49,981 nt of DNA from Thiorhodococcus mannitoliphagus (GTDB lineage Bacteria > Pseudomonadota > Gammaproteobacteria > Chromatiales > Chromatiaceae): positions 1 through 49,981 of the forward strand of contig NZ_JAAIJR010000031.1 of NCBI RefSeq assembly GCF_010915725.1, read 5' to 3'. The translations under genes and the position numbers were made by a program. Positions within the stretch are counted from its first letter, which is position 1. Every line of letters starts with the position of its first letter. Below are positions 41,578 to 49,981 of this stretch, piece after piece. The notes below the pieces were generated by a model. It saw only the letters and a program-made list of their open reading frames with translations, was not told the origin of the DNA and made no database searches.

Positions 41578-42711
41578 TCAATGCCCCGCGGCCAGAACCG
41601 GCGTTTTCTTGACGAAGAAGAGATAGGCCATGATCTCGACCGAGATGACGCCCAGGGTGATCATCATCTCGCCCACCGCCGGGAAGTAGTGCCAGCCCGG
41701 ACCCGGGTTGTAGGCGATCAGGAAGGCGTCGAACCGATAGAGCGCGCCGGCCAGCACCACCGCCAAGGCGCTCCAGAACAGGTGCGTGGGGTGTATTCGG
41801 CGCTCCCTGCTCAGCAGGCTGAGGATGGCGTAGCCGAAGAGCAGCATCTCCAGCGCGAACAACACCTGAGGCCGGCCCGGCTCGGCCAGCGCGGCGATGT
41901 CTCCGGTCACCACCAGGTCGCCAATACGCAGCACCAGATAGGTGATGAGCAGCCAGGGAATGACGCCCGCAACCTTGGCCAGCAGATCGGTCTCCAGCTT
42001 GCGGCCCAGATTGACCGAGGCGTAGAGCGACTCGAAGACCACCATGCCATAGCCCATGGTGATGGCCGTGATGAGGAAGAGCAGCGGGATGATGTCGCTC
42101 TGCCACAGCGGATGCACCTTGTGCCCGGCGATGATCAGCAGCGAGCCGAGCGAGGACTGGTGCATGGTCGGCAGCAGGATGCCCACGCCGATGAAGAAGA
42201 AGAGGATGTGCCTGAGCATGCGCAGGGCGCGGTTGGCCTTCATCGCCTCGAGAATCGCTGGCGAGAATTCGATCCAGAGCACCAGGGTATAGAGGGTCAC
42301 GCACAGCGCCACCTCGAGCATGACCGAGTTGAGATTGGCGTGCTGCGGCAGGAAGACGTTGTAGAGCTGCCAGTAGCGGCCGACGTCCACGATGATCGAG
42401 GCACCCGCCAGGGTGTATCCGAACACGCTCGTCAGGAGCGCAGCCCGCACCATGGGGTGAAACTGACCCTTGTTGAAGACATAGACGGCCACCGCCATGG
42501 CATAGCCGCCGCATGCGATCGCCGTGCCCGTGACCACGTCATAGGTGATCCAAAGGCCCCAAGGATAGCCGTCGCTCAGATTCGACACGTCGCCGATGCC
42601 AAAGATGAAGCGACGCCCAAGGAAATATGCGGCGATCAGGCTCAGGACGATCAGAAAGTAGAACTGCCGAGTCAGCAGCTTGCCGCCGACGGGACGATAG
42701 ACTTCACTCAT
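41578..42711 (-). CDS. hybB: Hydrogenase membrane subunit, NrfD/HybB type
   Basis: The 377-residue protein has about nine or ten membrane helices (LLTRQFYFLIVLSLIAAYFL; FILMRLRHILFFFIGVGILL-like segments) and belongs to the NrfD/HybB quinone-interacting family. It anchors the hydrogenase and passes electrons from HybA to quinone. The ATG at 42711 overlaps the last 8 bases of hybA and has AGGAGG 5 bases upstream; earlier in-frame starts have no such site. Confidence 0.93.
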   Translation of the reverse strand: MSEVYRPVGGKLLTRQFYFLIVLSLIAAYFLGRRFIFGIGDVSNLSDGYPWGLWITYDVVTGTAIACGGYAMAVAVYVFNKGQFHPMVRAALLTSVFGYTLAGASIIVDVGRYWQLYNVFLPQHANLNSVMLEVALCVTLYTLVLWIEFSPAILEAMKANRALRMLRHILFFFIGVGILLPTMHQSSLGSLLIIAGHKVHPLWQSDIIPLLFLITAITMGYGMVVFESLYASVNLGRKLETDLLAKVAGVIPWLLITYLVLRIGDLVVTGDIAALAEPGRPQVLFALEMLLFGYAILSLLSRERRIHPTHLFWSALAVVLAGALYRFDAFLIAYNPGPGWHYFPAVGEMMITLGVISVEIMAYLFFVKKTPVLAAGH

Positions 42712-43735
42712 CACGCACCTCCTCCGCCTTCTGAGCCTTGCCGGCAGCGGCTTCGGGCGGATCCTCGCGGTCTTCGGCGGTGTTGCGGTACACCGCGTAG
42801 ACCAGACCACCCAGTAACAGCGTCGGCGCCATCATGCCCTGATAGAGACCGTGCTGAATGGTCTCGGACAGCCGTGCGCGCGACTCACTCCCAAGCGCCG
42901 GCATCCCGAGATTTTCGAGGGGCACGCCGGCCATCATCAGGTACTGGGTGCCCCCCGTCTCGGTCTCCCCATAGACCTTCGGATGGTAGCCATGCACCTC
43001 GGCCATGCGGGTCTCACCGCCGTCCAGGTTGTGGATGGGATAGGACTGACGCTCGCCGGGCTTGAAGGCGAGACGTCGATGGGCCTCTTGCAGAAGGTCG
43101 GGGACACGACCGAAGAGACTCGCGCCGGTCGGGCAGGCGTCGCAGCAAGCCGGAATACCGCCTTCCGCCTGGATGTGCGCGCACATCTGGCACTTGACGA
43201 TCTTGGGGAAGGGCTTGTCGAACTCGAACTTGGGAATGTTGAAGGGACAGGCCAGCTGACAATAGCGGCAGCCGATGCAGGCATCGGGGTCGTATTGCAC
43301 GATGCCAGTGACCGGATCCTTGGTCAGGGCGCTGACCGGACAGGCCGAGACGCAGTCCGGATCCACGCAGTGCATGCAGGAGCGCTTGATGAAGCTGTAG
43401 CCGTCATGGGGACGATCCTTGACCTCGGCCGTTCCTTGGGCGTACGCCTTGACCTTGTTCATGGTGCGGCTGTTGAGATCGTCCGGGGCGTCCCAGACGG
43501 CGCTGACGCCATAAGCCTGCTCGGCGCAAGACGTATGATCCATCGGCATGTCGTTGGCTTCTTTGCAGCCAACCTCACAGGCCTTGCAGCCAATGCAAAG
43601 GGTCGCGTCATAGAGGATGCCTACGGCTCCGGGCGGCAACTCCTTGGGCGGACGCGCCTCGGCGACGCCGCCGCTCAGTGCTGTCGCGGCCCCGGCGACG
43701 ACGACTTTGCAGAAATCGCGACGATCGATCTTCAT
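42704..43735 (-). CDS. hybA: Hydrogenase ferredoxin subunit, HybA type
   Basis: The 343-residue product begins with a Tat-type signal (DRRDFCKVVVAGAATALSGG) and has four cluster-binding groups: CIGCKACEVGCKEAN, CMHCVDPDCVSACP, CIGCRYCQLACPF, and CQMCAHIQAEGG..CCDACP. The last part has a membrane helix (MMAPTLLLGGLVYAVYRN). It carries electrons from the hydrogenase small subunit to HybB in the periplasm. It lies 3 bases after hybO. Confidence 0.94.
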   Translation of the reverse strand: MKIDRRDFCKVVVAGAATALSGGVAEARPPKELPPGAVGILYDATLCIGCKACEVGCKEANDMPMDHTSCAEQAYGVSAVWDAPDDLNSRTMNKVKAYAQGTAEVKDRPHDGYSFIKRSCMHCVDPDCVSACPVSALTKDPVTGIVQYDPDACIGCRYCQLACPFNIPKFEFDKPFPKIVKCQMCAHIQAEGGIPACCDACPTGASLFGRVPDLLQEAHRRLAFKPGERQSYPIHNLDGGETRMAEVHGYHPKVYGETETGGTQYLMMAGVPLENLGMPALGSESRARLSETIQHGLYQGMMAPTLLLGGLVYAVYRNTAEDREDPPEAAAGKAQKAEEVRDE

Positions 43736-43738
43736 GGC

Positions 43739-44938
43739 TCACCTCGACTCCGAATCGGTCTCGGCCGGAGCTTCCGCCTCAGCCTGCTTCAACTTCTTGC
43801 CAGCATTGAGCGCATAGACAGCCGCGCCGCCGCCGACCGCACCCGCAACCGCCGCGCCGGCCAGGCTGGCGCCGCCCGGATGCTCGGCGAAGATCTGCGG
43901 GAAGAAGGCGGGCGGCGTCACCGATTTCACATCGGCCTGATCGTGCAGGGCCTTGTGGAAGCCGACGCCCTGCTCGGCACAGCCGAAACAGGGATGGCCA
44001 ATGCCCACGGGCCAGGTATTGGCGCCGACGTCGCCGAACTCGATGGCCGGACAATTCGCATAGGTCTCTGGCCCCTTGCAGCCCAGCTTGTAGAGACACC
44101 AACCCTTGCGGTGACCTTCGTCACCGAACTCCTCGGCGAAGCGTCCGGCGTCGAAGTGCGGGCGCCGCTCGCAGTTCTCGTGAATCAGACGGCCATAGGC
44201 GAACAGCGGTCGACCCTTGGCATCCAGTTCCGGCAGCCGCTTGAGGGTGAGGTAGTAGAGGACGGTCGAGAGCAGGTTGTAGGGGGATGCGGGGCAGCCC
44301 GGCAGCGTGATCACCGGCAATGGACTGCCGTCCGACTTGGTGATGCCCTCGCGCTCGAAGGCCACCGGGATACCAACGGCCTCGGTCGGATTCGGCGCAG
44401 CACTCTGCACGCCGCCCCAAGAGGCGCAGGAGCCGATGGCGACCACCGCCGCGGCCTGCGGGGCGATCTCATGCAGCATCTCTTGCGGCGTCTTGCGCGC
44501 AACCTTGCAGTAGATGCCGCCGTCGCGCATGGGCACCGAGCCCTCGACGACCAGGATGAAGTTGCCGCGATTCCGCGCGATGGAATCCGCAAGCGCCTGC
44601 TCGGCCTGGTGGCCAGCCGCCGCCAGCAGGGTCTCGGAATAGTCCAGGGAGATGAGGTCGAGGATCAGCGACTCGACCGTGGGATGCGTCGCCCGCAGCA
44701 ATGACTCGGTGCAGCCCGTACATTCCTGAAAGTGCAGCCAGATCACCGTGGGGCGCGCTTGGGACTGCTCGAGCGCGGCCAGCACCTCAGGCATCATCCC
44801 GAACGGGAGTCCCATAGCAGCCGTCATGCTCAGGGCGAACTTGAGGAAGCTGCGCCGGCTGACGCCATGGATCTCAAGCTGATTGGACAGGTGGGGGCCG
44901 ATGTCGGTCTCGACCAAGGACTGTGCCTGCTCTCTCAT
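43739..44938 (-). CDS. hybO: [NiFe] uptake hydrogenase small subunit
   Basis: The 399-residue product has a twin-arginine signal (SRRSFLKFALSMTAAMG) about 30 residues in. The proximal cluster region is ECTGCTESLLR with GSCASWGGV and LPGCPASP. The distal cluster has HENCERRPHFDAG...CLYKLGCKGP and NCPAIEF..CFGC. A C-terminal membrane helix follows. It takes electrons from the Ni-Fe site. The ATG at 44938 is preferred over 44953 because GGAGG lies 8 bases upstream. It is the first gene of hybOABCD. Confidence 0.95.
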   Translation of the reverse strand: MREQAQSLVETDIGPHLSNQLEIHGVSRRSFLKFALSMTAAMGLPFGMMPEVLAALEQSQARPTVIWLHFQECTGCTESLLRATHPTVESLILDLISLDYSETLLAAAGHQAEQALADSIARNRGNFILVVEGSVPMRDGGIYCKVARKTPQEMLHEIAPQAAAVVAIGSCASWGGVQSAAPNPTEAVGIPVAFEREGITKSDGSPLPVITLPGCPASPYNLLSTVLYYLTLKRLPELDAKGRPLFAYGRLIHENCERRPHFDAGRFAEEFGDEGHRKGWCLYKLGCKGPETYANCPAIEFGDVGANTWPVGIGHPCFGCAEQGVGFHKALHDQADVKSVTPPAFFPQIFAEHPGGASLAGAAVAGAVGGGAAVYALNAGKKLKQAEAEAPAETDSESR

Positions 44939-45450
44939 CTCTACTGCCTCCACAAGGGTCGCCCAAGGCGATGATGCTCATGCATCCGGCATCGAGTCTT
45001 GCGGGCCTCCCAAGGAGGATTGGGTGAGCTGAAGCACAGGTTGAGATGTGTCGCGACCATTGCCGGCCGCAGTGACATATCCCTTCATCAAGCGTTACAG
45101 CATTTGGGCTCGATACGGGATCCAAGCACGTTTTTTCAGTCAATCAAATCATTGCAAGCTAATATTGGTTTGTACTGATTTTCTTATATGACCTAGGAGG
45201 CTCTTTGTCCAACCTCGAACAACCCGGCCTTGGCTTACATCAACGGAATCGGAGAAAAATGCCCACCGAACACAGAAGGGACCTATTTTGTGAACGGCCT
45301 CACGACCGCAACGTCAAGCCTGGCGCAGCCTCTAAAAGGAGGCGCGACCGAGCCTAGCCGGCGGACTCTTGAAGCGCGAGGCCGGATCCATGGGGTTAGG
45401 CTCAGCGCTAGAATGAGATTGCGTCCACTCCGAGATAGAGAGCACCAGCG
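44939..45450. promoter_or_regulatory. Divergent control region between hydrogenase and cytochrome operons
   Basis: The 512-base gap has an AT-rich core at about 45120-45195 (TTTTTTCAGTCAATCAAATC; CTAATATTGGTTTGTACTGA; TTTTCTTATATGACC), unlike the GC-rich surroundings, and likely holds promoters for both directions. An ORF from 45230 on the plus strand shows no protein-like features. I see no convincing FNR-type palindrome. Confidence 0.45.
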
Positions 45451-46428
45451 ATGCGAAGACGGGTTATCAACGAAGGGGACACCCAGCCGGGAGTCACAGG
45501 ACCCCAGCGGCTGCTCACCATTGTGACGACGCTTCTGCTCCTAGGCGGCCTCCATGCCGGACCCGCCTCGGCCCAAGACGAGGCGCCGGACAACAAGGAC
45601 TGCCTGCGCTGCCATCAGATGGCGACGCTCGCCTATCGCGATCCCGGGAGCGGTGAGATCGTCGATCTTTCTGTCGACCCCAAGGCGTTGTCACACTCGG
45701 CGCATGGCGAACTCGCCTGCTCCGACTGTCACAACGCAGACTATGAGCAGTATCCGCACCCGGACCGCCTGAAGCGCGAAAGACTCGCCTGCGTGGGCTG
45801 CCATGAGGAGCAAGATGACGCCCAAGCGCGCGTCTATCGCTTCGAGACCATCGACGAGGAATTCCAGCACAGTATCCACGTCACCTCGGATGCACCCGAG
45901 GCCGCGGATTTCAGCTGCCACAGCTGTCACGATCCTCACGCATTCCGCAACTCCGAGGTGGGAGAAGACATCGCCCAGATCGTGCGCGATGACAACGCCA
46001 TCTGCCTCTCATGCCATGAGGAGCTGAAGGATCCATACCGCGACCCGCACCTTTGGCTACCCAAGCGCGAGAAGCATCGCGAGGCCGTGCGTTGTCTCGA
46101 TTGCCATACCCCGCTGACGCAGAGTGACCAACCGGTATCGCATCAGATCCTGGCCGGCGAGGATAGCAATCGCGACTGCGTGAAGTGCCATTCCAAGGCG
46201 CCCGAGCTGCTCAACCGGCTTTACCAGTACAGGTCTGAAACCGACCTGGCCAACAAGGGATGGATCTCCAAGGCCGTCTTCAACGAGGCTTACGTGGTCG
46301 GGATGAGCCGCAACCCGGTGGTCGACCGCTCGGCCCTAGCCATCATCGGCATCACCCTGCTCGTACTAGGCGCCCATGGCTACGGACGTTATCGAGCCTA
46401 TCGCCGCTCGAAGGAGGATCAGGCATGA
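45451..46428 (+). CDS. Heptahaem cytochrome c with C-terminal membrane anchor
   Basis: The 325-residue product has a signal peptide (LLTIVTTLLLLGGLHAGPAS) and seven CxxCH haem sites: CLRCH, CSDCH, CVGCH, CHSCH, CLSCH, CLDCH and CVKCH. Spare His residues nearby (SAHGEL, HSIHV, KHREAV) could be distal ligands. A membrane helix (ALAIIGITLLVLGAHGYGRY) lies near the C-terminus. It is a periplasmic electron-transfer protein held on the membrane and overlaps the cytochrome b gene by 4 bases (ATGA). I do not recognise a named family beyond multihaem c. Confidence 0.9.
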   Translation: MRRRVINEGDTQPGVTGPQRLLTIVTTLLLLGGLHAGPASAQDEAPDNKDCLRCHQMATLAYRDPGSGEIVDLSVDPKALSHSAHGELACSDCHNADYEQYPHPDRLKRERLACVGCHEEQDDAQARVYRFETIDEEFQHSIHVTSDAPEAADFSCHSCHDPHAFRNSEVGEDIAQIVRDDNAICLSCHEELKDPYRDPHLWLPKREKHREAVRCLDCHTPLTQSDQPVSHQILAGEDSNRDCVKCHSKAPELLNRLYQYRSETDLANKGWISKAVFNEAYVVGMSRNPVVDRSALAIIGITLLVLGAHGYGRYRAYRRSKEDQA

Positions 46429-47054
46429 GCGAGCTCTATCTTTATCCGCGCTGGGTGCGATTCTGGCATTGGACCAACGCCCTGCTGTTCATCTTGCTCA
46501 TGGTCTCCGGCGCGAGCATGCACTTCAACGGCGTCGGCTGGCTGCTGAACTTTCAAGTGGCGATCACGGTCCACAACACGGCGGGCATTCTGCTCACCAT
46601 CGGCTGGATCGGCTTCATCATCGGGAACCTCGTCTCGGGCAATGGCCGCCACTACCATGTGCAACTGCGCGGTTTCTTCAAGCGGCTGATCACACAAAGC
46701 ATTTACTATGGCTACGGCATCTTCCGCAACGCGCCGCACCCCTTCCATCCGAGCAGCGAGGCAAAGCTCAATACCCTGCAGCAGGTCACCTACATCGGTG
46801 TCATGTACCTACTCATGCCCCTGCTGGTCCTCAGTGGCTGGGCTTTCCTGTTCTCGGTCTACCTGCCGGATACCTTGCTCGGCATCGGGAGTGTCTGGAT
46901 CGTCGCCATGTCCCATCTCACCATCGCCTACCTGCTCGTCCTTTTCCTCTTGGTGCATATCTACATCATCACCACCGGCGAAAAGGTATTGACAAACATG
47001 CGCGCGATGCTCACGGGCTGGCACCGCGACACACATCAGGAGACGGAGGGGTAG
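46425..47054 (+). CDS. Membrane cytochrome b (thiosulfate reductase/formate dehydrogenase gamma type)
   Basis: The 209-residue product has four to five membrane helices with His placed for two haems b: FWHWTNALLF, ITVHNTAGILL, and MSHLTIAYLLVLFLLVHIYI. This is the pattern of PhsC/FdnI-type cytochromes that join a periplasmic redox protein to the quinone pool. AGGAGG lies 8 bases before the ATG. Between two multihaem cytochrome genes it probably carries electrons between quinol and the c haems. Confidence 0.9.
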   Translation: MSELYLYPRWVRFWHWTNALLFILLMVSGASMHFNGVGWLLNFQVAITVHNTAGILLTIGWIGFIIGNLVSGNGRHYHVQLRGFFKRLITQSIYYGYGIFRNAPHPFHPSSEAKLNTLQQVTYIGVMYLLMPLLVLSGWAFLFSVYLPDTLLGIGSVWIVAMSHLTIAYLLVLFLLVHIYIITTGEKVLTNMRAMLTGWHRDTHQETEG

Positions 47055-47117
47055 CAGGCTGCGCGCACCCCTGACTCGGCACGCCCAAATCCGCTTGAAT
47101 CTTCAAGAGTGACGATC

Positions 47118-49304
47118 ATGAACTCGATTCAGAATCTGCTCTCAACGCCAACCCGACGTCGACTCTTCACGGCAGCCGTCGCCTTGCTCGTGCTGACGCT
47201 GGCCTACAAGCTGCTGTACCCCATCATGTTCGACGCCTACGTCGGCAAGACCAACGCGCTGCTGACCTATGAGAGCAGCAAAACGCTCACCAATACCGAA
47301 TTCGAGGCAATCGCCGAAGACATCACCCGCGAGGCACGCTACCGCAAGGCTGCGGCCGTCGTGGAGCGCGATCAGGACCCCTTCGCCCGCAAGGTCAAGA
47401 TCGAGATGCTCATGGGTACGGACTCCGTGGTCCGCGATGCCGAGCCCTCTCACATCAAATACTTCCGCGACGCCGGCATCCGCCGCTACGAAGGCCCGGA
47501 GACCTGCCTGACCTGTCACGCGGCCATCAAGGTCGATCACGCTGACGGCACAACATCCACCGTCAACACCCTCGATGACATCGTCAACTCGGTCCATTTC
47601 AAGTTTCAGAGCGATTCAGGAGGTTTTTCGACCTACGGCTATGACGGGCGGCAAGTCAACAGCGGTCCGCATAAGATCCCGGTCGGCAAGATCGATCGCG
47701 CCTGCGGTATCCCGGGCAGCTTTACCTGGACTGGCTGGGCGGCCCTCGTCGAGGCCGCTCCAGAGCACGCCGCAAGCGGCGAGACTCAGCTGCGCAGCGA
47801 GGGCTGCGGGCAATGCCATATCGGCGGCAACTACCAGCCCGCCACCGAGAAGATGATGCCGATTGGCGACGTGCCCTCTGAGGCCAAGGAGGGCATCGAC
47901 TGCCTCATCTGCCACTCGACCGACTATGACATGAACCAGCGCGTGGTCATTCGTGACGAGCACGGCCTGCGCTGGGACCAAGACCGCAGCATGCGCGCCG
48001 CCTTGACGGTCGGCCCCATCCGCTCGGAGAACTGCCTGCGCTGCCACCAGCACAACATGGGCGGCGACGCCTATGAGCACAACGCGGCGGCGCAAGCCAC
48101 CGGCTACAAGCACCAGCGCATCCTTCACCGCGGCGCCAAGCGAGGCAACCCCTTCGCGCCCCAGGACGACGTCCACGCCGCCGCCGGCCTGCAATGCACG
48201 GATTGTCATCGTCCAGAAGGTCACAAGATTCCGCGCGGCCGCAAGGGCGTCGATCTAGTCGCCAACGACCTGCCGGGAAAAGAGGTCTCTTGCGAGAGCT
48301 GCCATTCACGCGCCCCGCACAACAGCTCGGAGCACAAGGCGCTCTTGAATGGGCACATCGAGCGCATGGCTTGCGAGAGCTGTCATATCGCCGAGCTGCA
48401 GCCCGACAACGTGGTCCTGCGCGATTGGGTCCATCCGACTTGGAATCCCGAGGAAGGCATCTGGGAGCCGACCGACGTCTATCGCTCCGGCGCCCCAGGC
48501 AAGGGATTCACCTTCCTCTGGTTCAACGGCAACGGCACCTTCCTGGCAAACGCCCTGGGCAACAATCCCAACCGGTCTGACACCTACAATCCGCTGATGC
48601 AGCAGGTTGCGCGCATTGATGATCCGGAGGTCATCGCGGCCGTCCGCGCCAAGGCCGTCGAGCTGAAAGAACGCTTCCCGGACATCGATGTCGACCGCTA
48701 TGTCGAGATGGCAACGGACCCGCTCTCGCAGCTCCCGCCCGAGATGCTCGAGAAGCGCGCGGCCATGATCCAAGCGAACCTCCGCGCGGCCATGAATGAT
48801 GGCGAAAGCCGCATCTACCCCTTCAAGCTCTTCAACGCCATGATGTACGAGGACATGACGAATCAGGGACCCTTCGGCGCCATGATTCTGCCGTTCGACT
48901 ACAGCATCTACTATGAGTCGGGCGACACCAAGGCGGCCGTCACCAAGGCCCTGCAAGACCCCATCGTCCGACGCATGTACCAAGAGCCCTTCAAGCTCTA
49001 CATGATGGATGAGTTCATGGCCTACTTCGGCATCACCGACGGCTGGAAGACCCTTTACCCAGTCGTCGACGGCAAGCTCGTCAACGTCGAGCCGCACTGG
49101 ATGCGCCAGATGGGCACCCTCATGATCAACCACGGTATCCAACGCCAAGGCCGTGAATGCAGCGACTGCCACTCGCCAAACGGCATCATGGACTTCGCCC
49201 TGCTCGGCTACACCCCAGAGCGCGTCGCCGAGTTGGAAAACGTCGAGGTGGTCGAGCGCCTCGCAGCAAGCGGCGCAGGTACAGAGACCAACACCAAGGA
49301 GTGA
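47118..49304 (+). CDS. Octahaem cytochrome c of unknown substrate
   Basis: The 728-residue product has an N-terminal anchor (FTAAVALLVLTLAYKLLYPI) and eight haem sites: CLTCH, CGQCH, CLICH, CLRCH, CTDCH, CESCH twice, and CSDCH. No CxxCK site is present, which argues against NrfA-like or octahaem tetrathionate reductase catalysis by a Lys-ligated haem. A haem-free stretch of about 270 residues separates haem 7 from haem 8 and may be a separate domain (FTFLWFNGNGTFLANALGNN; RIYPFKLFNAMMYEDMTNQG). The ATG at 47118 is preferred to a GTG three codons upstream. It is the last gene of the three-gene operon. Confidence 0.88.
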   Translation: MNSIQNLLSTPTRRRLFTAAVALLVLTLAYKLLYPIMFDAYVGKTNALLTYESSKTLTNTEFEAIAEDITREARYRKAAAVVERDQDPFARKVKIEMLMGTDSVVRDAEPSHIKYFRDAGIRRYEGPETCLTCHAAIKVDHADGTTSTVNTLDDIVNSVHFKFQSDSGGFSTYGYDGRQVNSGPHKIPVGKIDRACGIPGSFTWTGWAALVEAAPEHAASGETQLRSEGCGQCHIGGNYQPATEKMMPIGDVPSEAKEGIDCLICHSTDYDMNQRVVIRDEHGLRWDQDRSMRAALTVGPIRSENCLRCHQHNMGGDAYEHNAAAQATGYKHQRILHRGAKRGNPFAPQDDVHAAAGLQCTDCHRPEGHKIPRGRKGVDLVANDLPGKEVSCESCHSRAPHNSSEHKALLNGHIERMACESCHIAELQPDNVVLRDWVHPTWNPEEGIWEPTDVYRSGAPGKGFTFLWFNGNGTFLANALGNNPNRSDTYNPLMQQVARIDDPEVIAAVRAKAVELKERFPDIDVDRYVEMATDPLSQLPPEMLEKRAAMIQANLRAAMNDGESRIYPFKLFNAMMYEDMTNQGPFGAMILPFDYSIYYESGDTKAAVTKALQDPIVRRMYQEPFKLYMMDEFMAYFGITDGWKTLYPVVDGKLVNVEPHWMRQMGTLMINHGIQRQGRECSDCHSPNGIMDFALLGYTPERVAELENVEVVERLAASGAGTETNTKE

Positions 49305-49582
49305 CAGCATCCTGCTCAGCGCGCGACGAACAGCAAGAGCGGTGCGCACCAGCGGTGAGCCGTGCGCATCAGGAGCCTTGTCTTTCGGGCTGCTCCTGGA
49401 ATCCAGCGCGAGGTCAGCGCTCGCTTTTCGACCGATCAGGTCGGAAGGCGGCACTGACTTCGCCGCCAGTCTCCGCAGCTGTGGCTGACCACGCGGTCCT
49501 CGAGAAACGCTAACGGGCACCGGAGGGGCCGGGTTATCGCATCTATTTCAAGCGCCATGGCTCGGATTGGATCCTTACTCTT
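49305..49582. other. Gene-free stretch after the cytochrome operon
   Basis: No ORF here looks like protein, and I see no RNA gene. The stretch runs from the octahaem stop codon to the first of the tandem family B repeats. Confidence 0.6.
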
Positions 49583-49682
49583 AGAAAGTGTCCATCAACA
49601 GCTTCCCCCTTTCGCAAAGGGGGGCCAGGGGGGATTTCGGGCGGCATCGCTCGCATCGGGAAACAATTGATGAGCGCTTTCT
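49583..49682. repeat. Palindromic element family B, copy 2
   Basis: This is a 100-bp copy of the 3740-3841 unit, with AGAAAGTGTCCATCAACAGC at the left and TTGATGAGCGCTTTCT at the right, and the C-run/TTTCGCAAA/G-run palindrome inside. Confidence 0.9.
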
Positions 49683-49689
49683 TACTCTT

Positions 49690-49792
49690 AGAAAGTGTCC
49701 ATCAACAGCTTCCCCCCCTTTCGCAAAGGGGGGCTAGGGGGGATTTCGGGGCGGGATCGCTCGCATCGGGAAACAATTGATGAGCGCTTTCT
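49690..49792. repeat. Palindromic element family B, copy 3
   Basis: This 103-bp copy follows copy 2 after the 7-base spacer TACTCTT, the same spacer that precedes copies 2 and 4. It differs by a few inserted Gs in the middle. Confidence 0.9.
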
Positions 49793-49799
49793 TACTCTT

Positions 49800-49850
49800 A
49801 GAAAGTGTCCATCAACAGCTTCCCCCCTTTCGCAAAGGGGGGCCAGGGGC
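49800..49850. repeat. Palindromic element family B, copy 4 (left half only)
   Basis: It begins like copies 2 and 3 but stops after the G-run and AGGGG. The rest of the window (49851-49981) is AT-rich and has no ORF or repeat I can support. Confidence 0.85.
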
Positions 49851-49981
49851 ATAGCCGTCAGGCTAGCGGTATTTTCATTTTAAATCAATATTTTACGAGC
49901 GCACCCCATAACTTCTCAATAAGTCATGGCACCCAATAAAACAGAGACTTAGAATCAAAAGAGTCGCACTTCTGCGCCTCA

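Noticed and set aside
40141-43065. A 974-residue plus-strand ORF opposite the hydrogenase genes
   Set aside because: It is the shadow of hybC and hybB in GC-rich DNA. Its composition is rich in His, Arg, Asp and Gly, with no domains, while the minus strand encodes clear hydrogenase subunits.
45230-45526. A plus-strand ORF in the hydrogenase-cytochrome gap
   Set aside because: No ribosome site and no protein-like pattern, and it overlaps the start of the heptahaem gene in another frame.

Overview
The window is a stretch of GC-rich chromosome from a purple sulfur bacterium, most likely a member of the Chromatiaceae (Gammaproteobacteria). The main evidence is a complete reverse-type dissimilatory sulfite reductase operon in the order dsrABEFHCMKLJOPNRS (24462 down to 10273, minus strand), as known from Allochromatium vinosum, with dsrEFH and a DsrC carrying both redox cysteines, the markers of sulfur oxidation. 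The uvrC-pgsA-tRNA-Gly synteny supports a gammaproteobacterium. Genus cannot be fixed from sequence reading alone.

Layout. 1-3.7 kb: the tail of an IS5-type transposase, two exported proteins (a truncated phosphatidylserine-decarboxylase-like domain and a double thioredoxin-fold protein), lptF without an adjacent lptG, and a DksA/TraR zinc-finger protein. 3.8-8.7 kb: housekeeping genes pepN, grxC, hslR, a Cys-rich unknown and a short-chain dehydrogenase. 8.7-10.1 kb: repeats and a calcium-binding EF-hand protein. 10.3-24.5 kb: the dsr operon, which oxidises stored sulfur through DsrEFH and DsrC trisulfide to DsrAB, with electrons passing through DsrL and DsrMKJOP. 24.9-28.1 kb: a divergent five-gene group (TauD-type dioxygenase, 63-residue protein, helical protein, orphan Cas6-like protein, cysteine-less DsrC paralogue). 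This is the best candidate for an undescribed system. 28.2-30.0 kb: a SufS-SufE fusion. 30.1-34.3 kb: a decayed island at a tRNA-Gly gene, bounded by 232-bp direct repeats and holding an integrase remnant, a restriction-modification fragment, a truncated toxin-antitoxin pair and a truncated exonuclease. 34.3-39.1 kb: pgsA, uvrC, a uracil-DNA glycosylase, ppsR and an unknown gene. 39.2-44.9 kb: a membrane-bound [NiFe] uptake hydrogenase in hybOABCD order. 45.4-49.3 kb: a divergent operon encoding a heptahaem cytochrome c, a b-type membrane cytochrome and an octahaem cytochrome c. It is probably a quinone-linked periplasmic redox module of unknown substrate.

Across the window, short palindromic or inverted-repeat elements of several families sit at gene edges. 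One interrupts hsdM, one lies in frame inside an ORF, and two supply or abut stop codons (pepN and the EF-hand gene). All functional statements rest on reading the translated sequence. No database search was run.
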